Positions 63,764-64,000 of a DNA stretch of 64,000 nt are shown here, one piece after another. This DNA comes from Azospirillum sp. TSH58 (GTDB taxonomy: Bacteria; Pseudomonadota; Alphaproteobacteria; Azospirillales; Azospirillaceae). Location: assembly GCF_003119115.1 (NCBI RefSeq), contig NZ_CP022363.1:62001-126000 (forward strand), in the 5' to 3' direction. Both the position numbers and the translations under genes were made by a program. Under the pieces are notes generated by a model. It was not told where the DNA came from and searched no databases. It worked only from the letters and a program-made list of their open reading frames with translations. Position 1 is the first letter of the stretch; each line of letters begins with the position of its first letter.

Positions 63764-64000
63764 TCAGGCGGCCGCGGATGGGTCTGGAAGACAGGAGGAC
63801 AGGGGCACGCAGGCGGCCCAATCGGGATCGGCGTCCGGCTCCGTCGCATCCTCCCAGCGCCGCAGCTTGTCCGGAGGGAACCCCAGCCCCTGGCAAAGGC
63901 GGACGGTCCGGGCGTCAAGCGGGACGACGGTCTGGTAGGCGTGCTCGAAGGCGGCGCAGCCGTTGACCGCGTCGGCCAGGGACGGCGCATCCGGCGCATC
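63764..64000 (-). CDS. unrecognised protein, C-terminal 78 residues only
   Basis: The minus strand from the right edge is open to TGA at 63766-63764 and reads through as DAPDAPSLADAVNGCAAFEH, then YQTVVPLDARTVRLCQGLGF and DKLRRWEDATEPDADPDW. The start lies beyond the window. Composition and codon use are protein-like in this frame only, and the next gene's ribosome site follows at once. Function cannot be judged from the tail. Confidence 0.65.
   Translation of the reverse strand, partial: DAPDAPSLADAVNGCAAFEHAYQTVVPLDARTVRLCQGLGFPPDKLRRWEDATEPDADPDWAACVPLSSCLPDPSAAA

Overview
This window reads as chromosomal (or chromid) DNA of a very GC-rich, Gram-negative alphaproteobacterium, most likely a Rhodospirillales member close to Azospirillum. 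Supporting points are a MucR/Ros regulator, an LdtR-like MarR regulator, a DUF2336 protein, type I secretion of an RTX protein, TTG/GTG starts and strong GC3 bias. The genus is an inference from gene content; no marker gene is present. No rRNA, tRNA, CRISPR array, insertion sequence or prophage was found. There are 50 protein genes, two of them cut by the window edges.

Layout: (1) 1-15164, all on the minus strand, is a surface glycan and secretion block. It holds a polysaccharide pyruvyl transferase, a secreted beta-propeller-like protein, a duplicated GT2-GT4 glycosyltransferase cassette with a methyltransferase, a protein made almost wholly of RTX repeats, and a type I secretion pair. (2) 15654-18466 (+) holds galE, an LdtR-like MarR regulator and a DUF2336 protein. 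(3) 18606-25697 holds a TetR regulator, matB and matR (minus), then isobutyryl-CoA dehydrogenase and mmsB for valine breakdown (plus), then a minus-strand fusion of an IclR-type DNA-binding domain to an acyl-CoA-synthetase-like domain. (4) 25888-36136 (+) is a liv-type ABC importer operon with an acyl-CoA synthetase, a PaaK-like ligase and an aldehyde dehydrogenase. (5) 36277-48873 (+) is a leucine/isovalerate (liu) catabolic run: isovaleryl-CoA dehydrogenase, thiolase, a second acyl-CoA dehydrogenase, methylcrotonyl-CoA carboxylase subunits, methylglutaconyl-CoA hydratase, HMG-CoA lyase, a universal stress protein, ETF-ubiquinone oxidoreductase and a short-chain dehydrogenase. (6) 48966-56190 holds single genes: a PRC-barrel protein, an esterase, an O-methyltransferase, a polysaccharide deacetylase, MucR and two divergent GH1 beta-glucosidases. 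(7) 56187-64000 holds a TPR-radical SAM-SPASM protein divergent from a TPR-glycosyltransferase, an ABC transporter with a degenerate ATPase domain, and two unrecognised proteins.

How it fits together: acyl-CoA dehydrogenases for valine and leucine pass electrons to the encoded ETF-QO, and liuB-liuE take isovaleryl-CoA to acetoacetate plus acetyl-CoA. Palindromes suggest three local regulatory circuits. ATACG-N4-CGTAT links the TetR gene (18606-19169) to the liu promoter 17 kb away. TGTATACA links matR to matB. GGTCCA-N5-TGGACC flanks the divergent start of the IclR-synthetase fusion and the importer operon. The fusion regulator with its operators and importer is my leading candidate for an undescribed system; second is the divergent TPR-radical SAM / TPR-glycosyltransferase pair next to the pseudo-ATPase transporter. 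A family of palindromic repeats (seven copies) lies between genes; one copy is translated as the N-terminus of a secreted protein.
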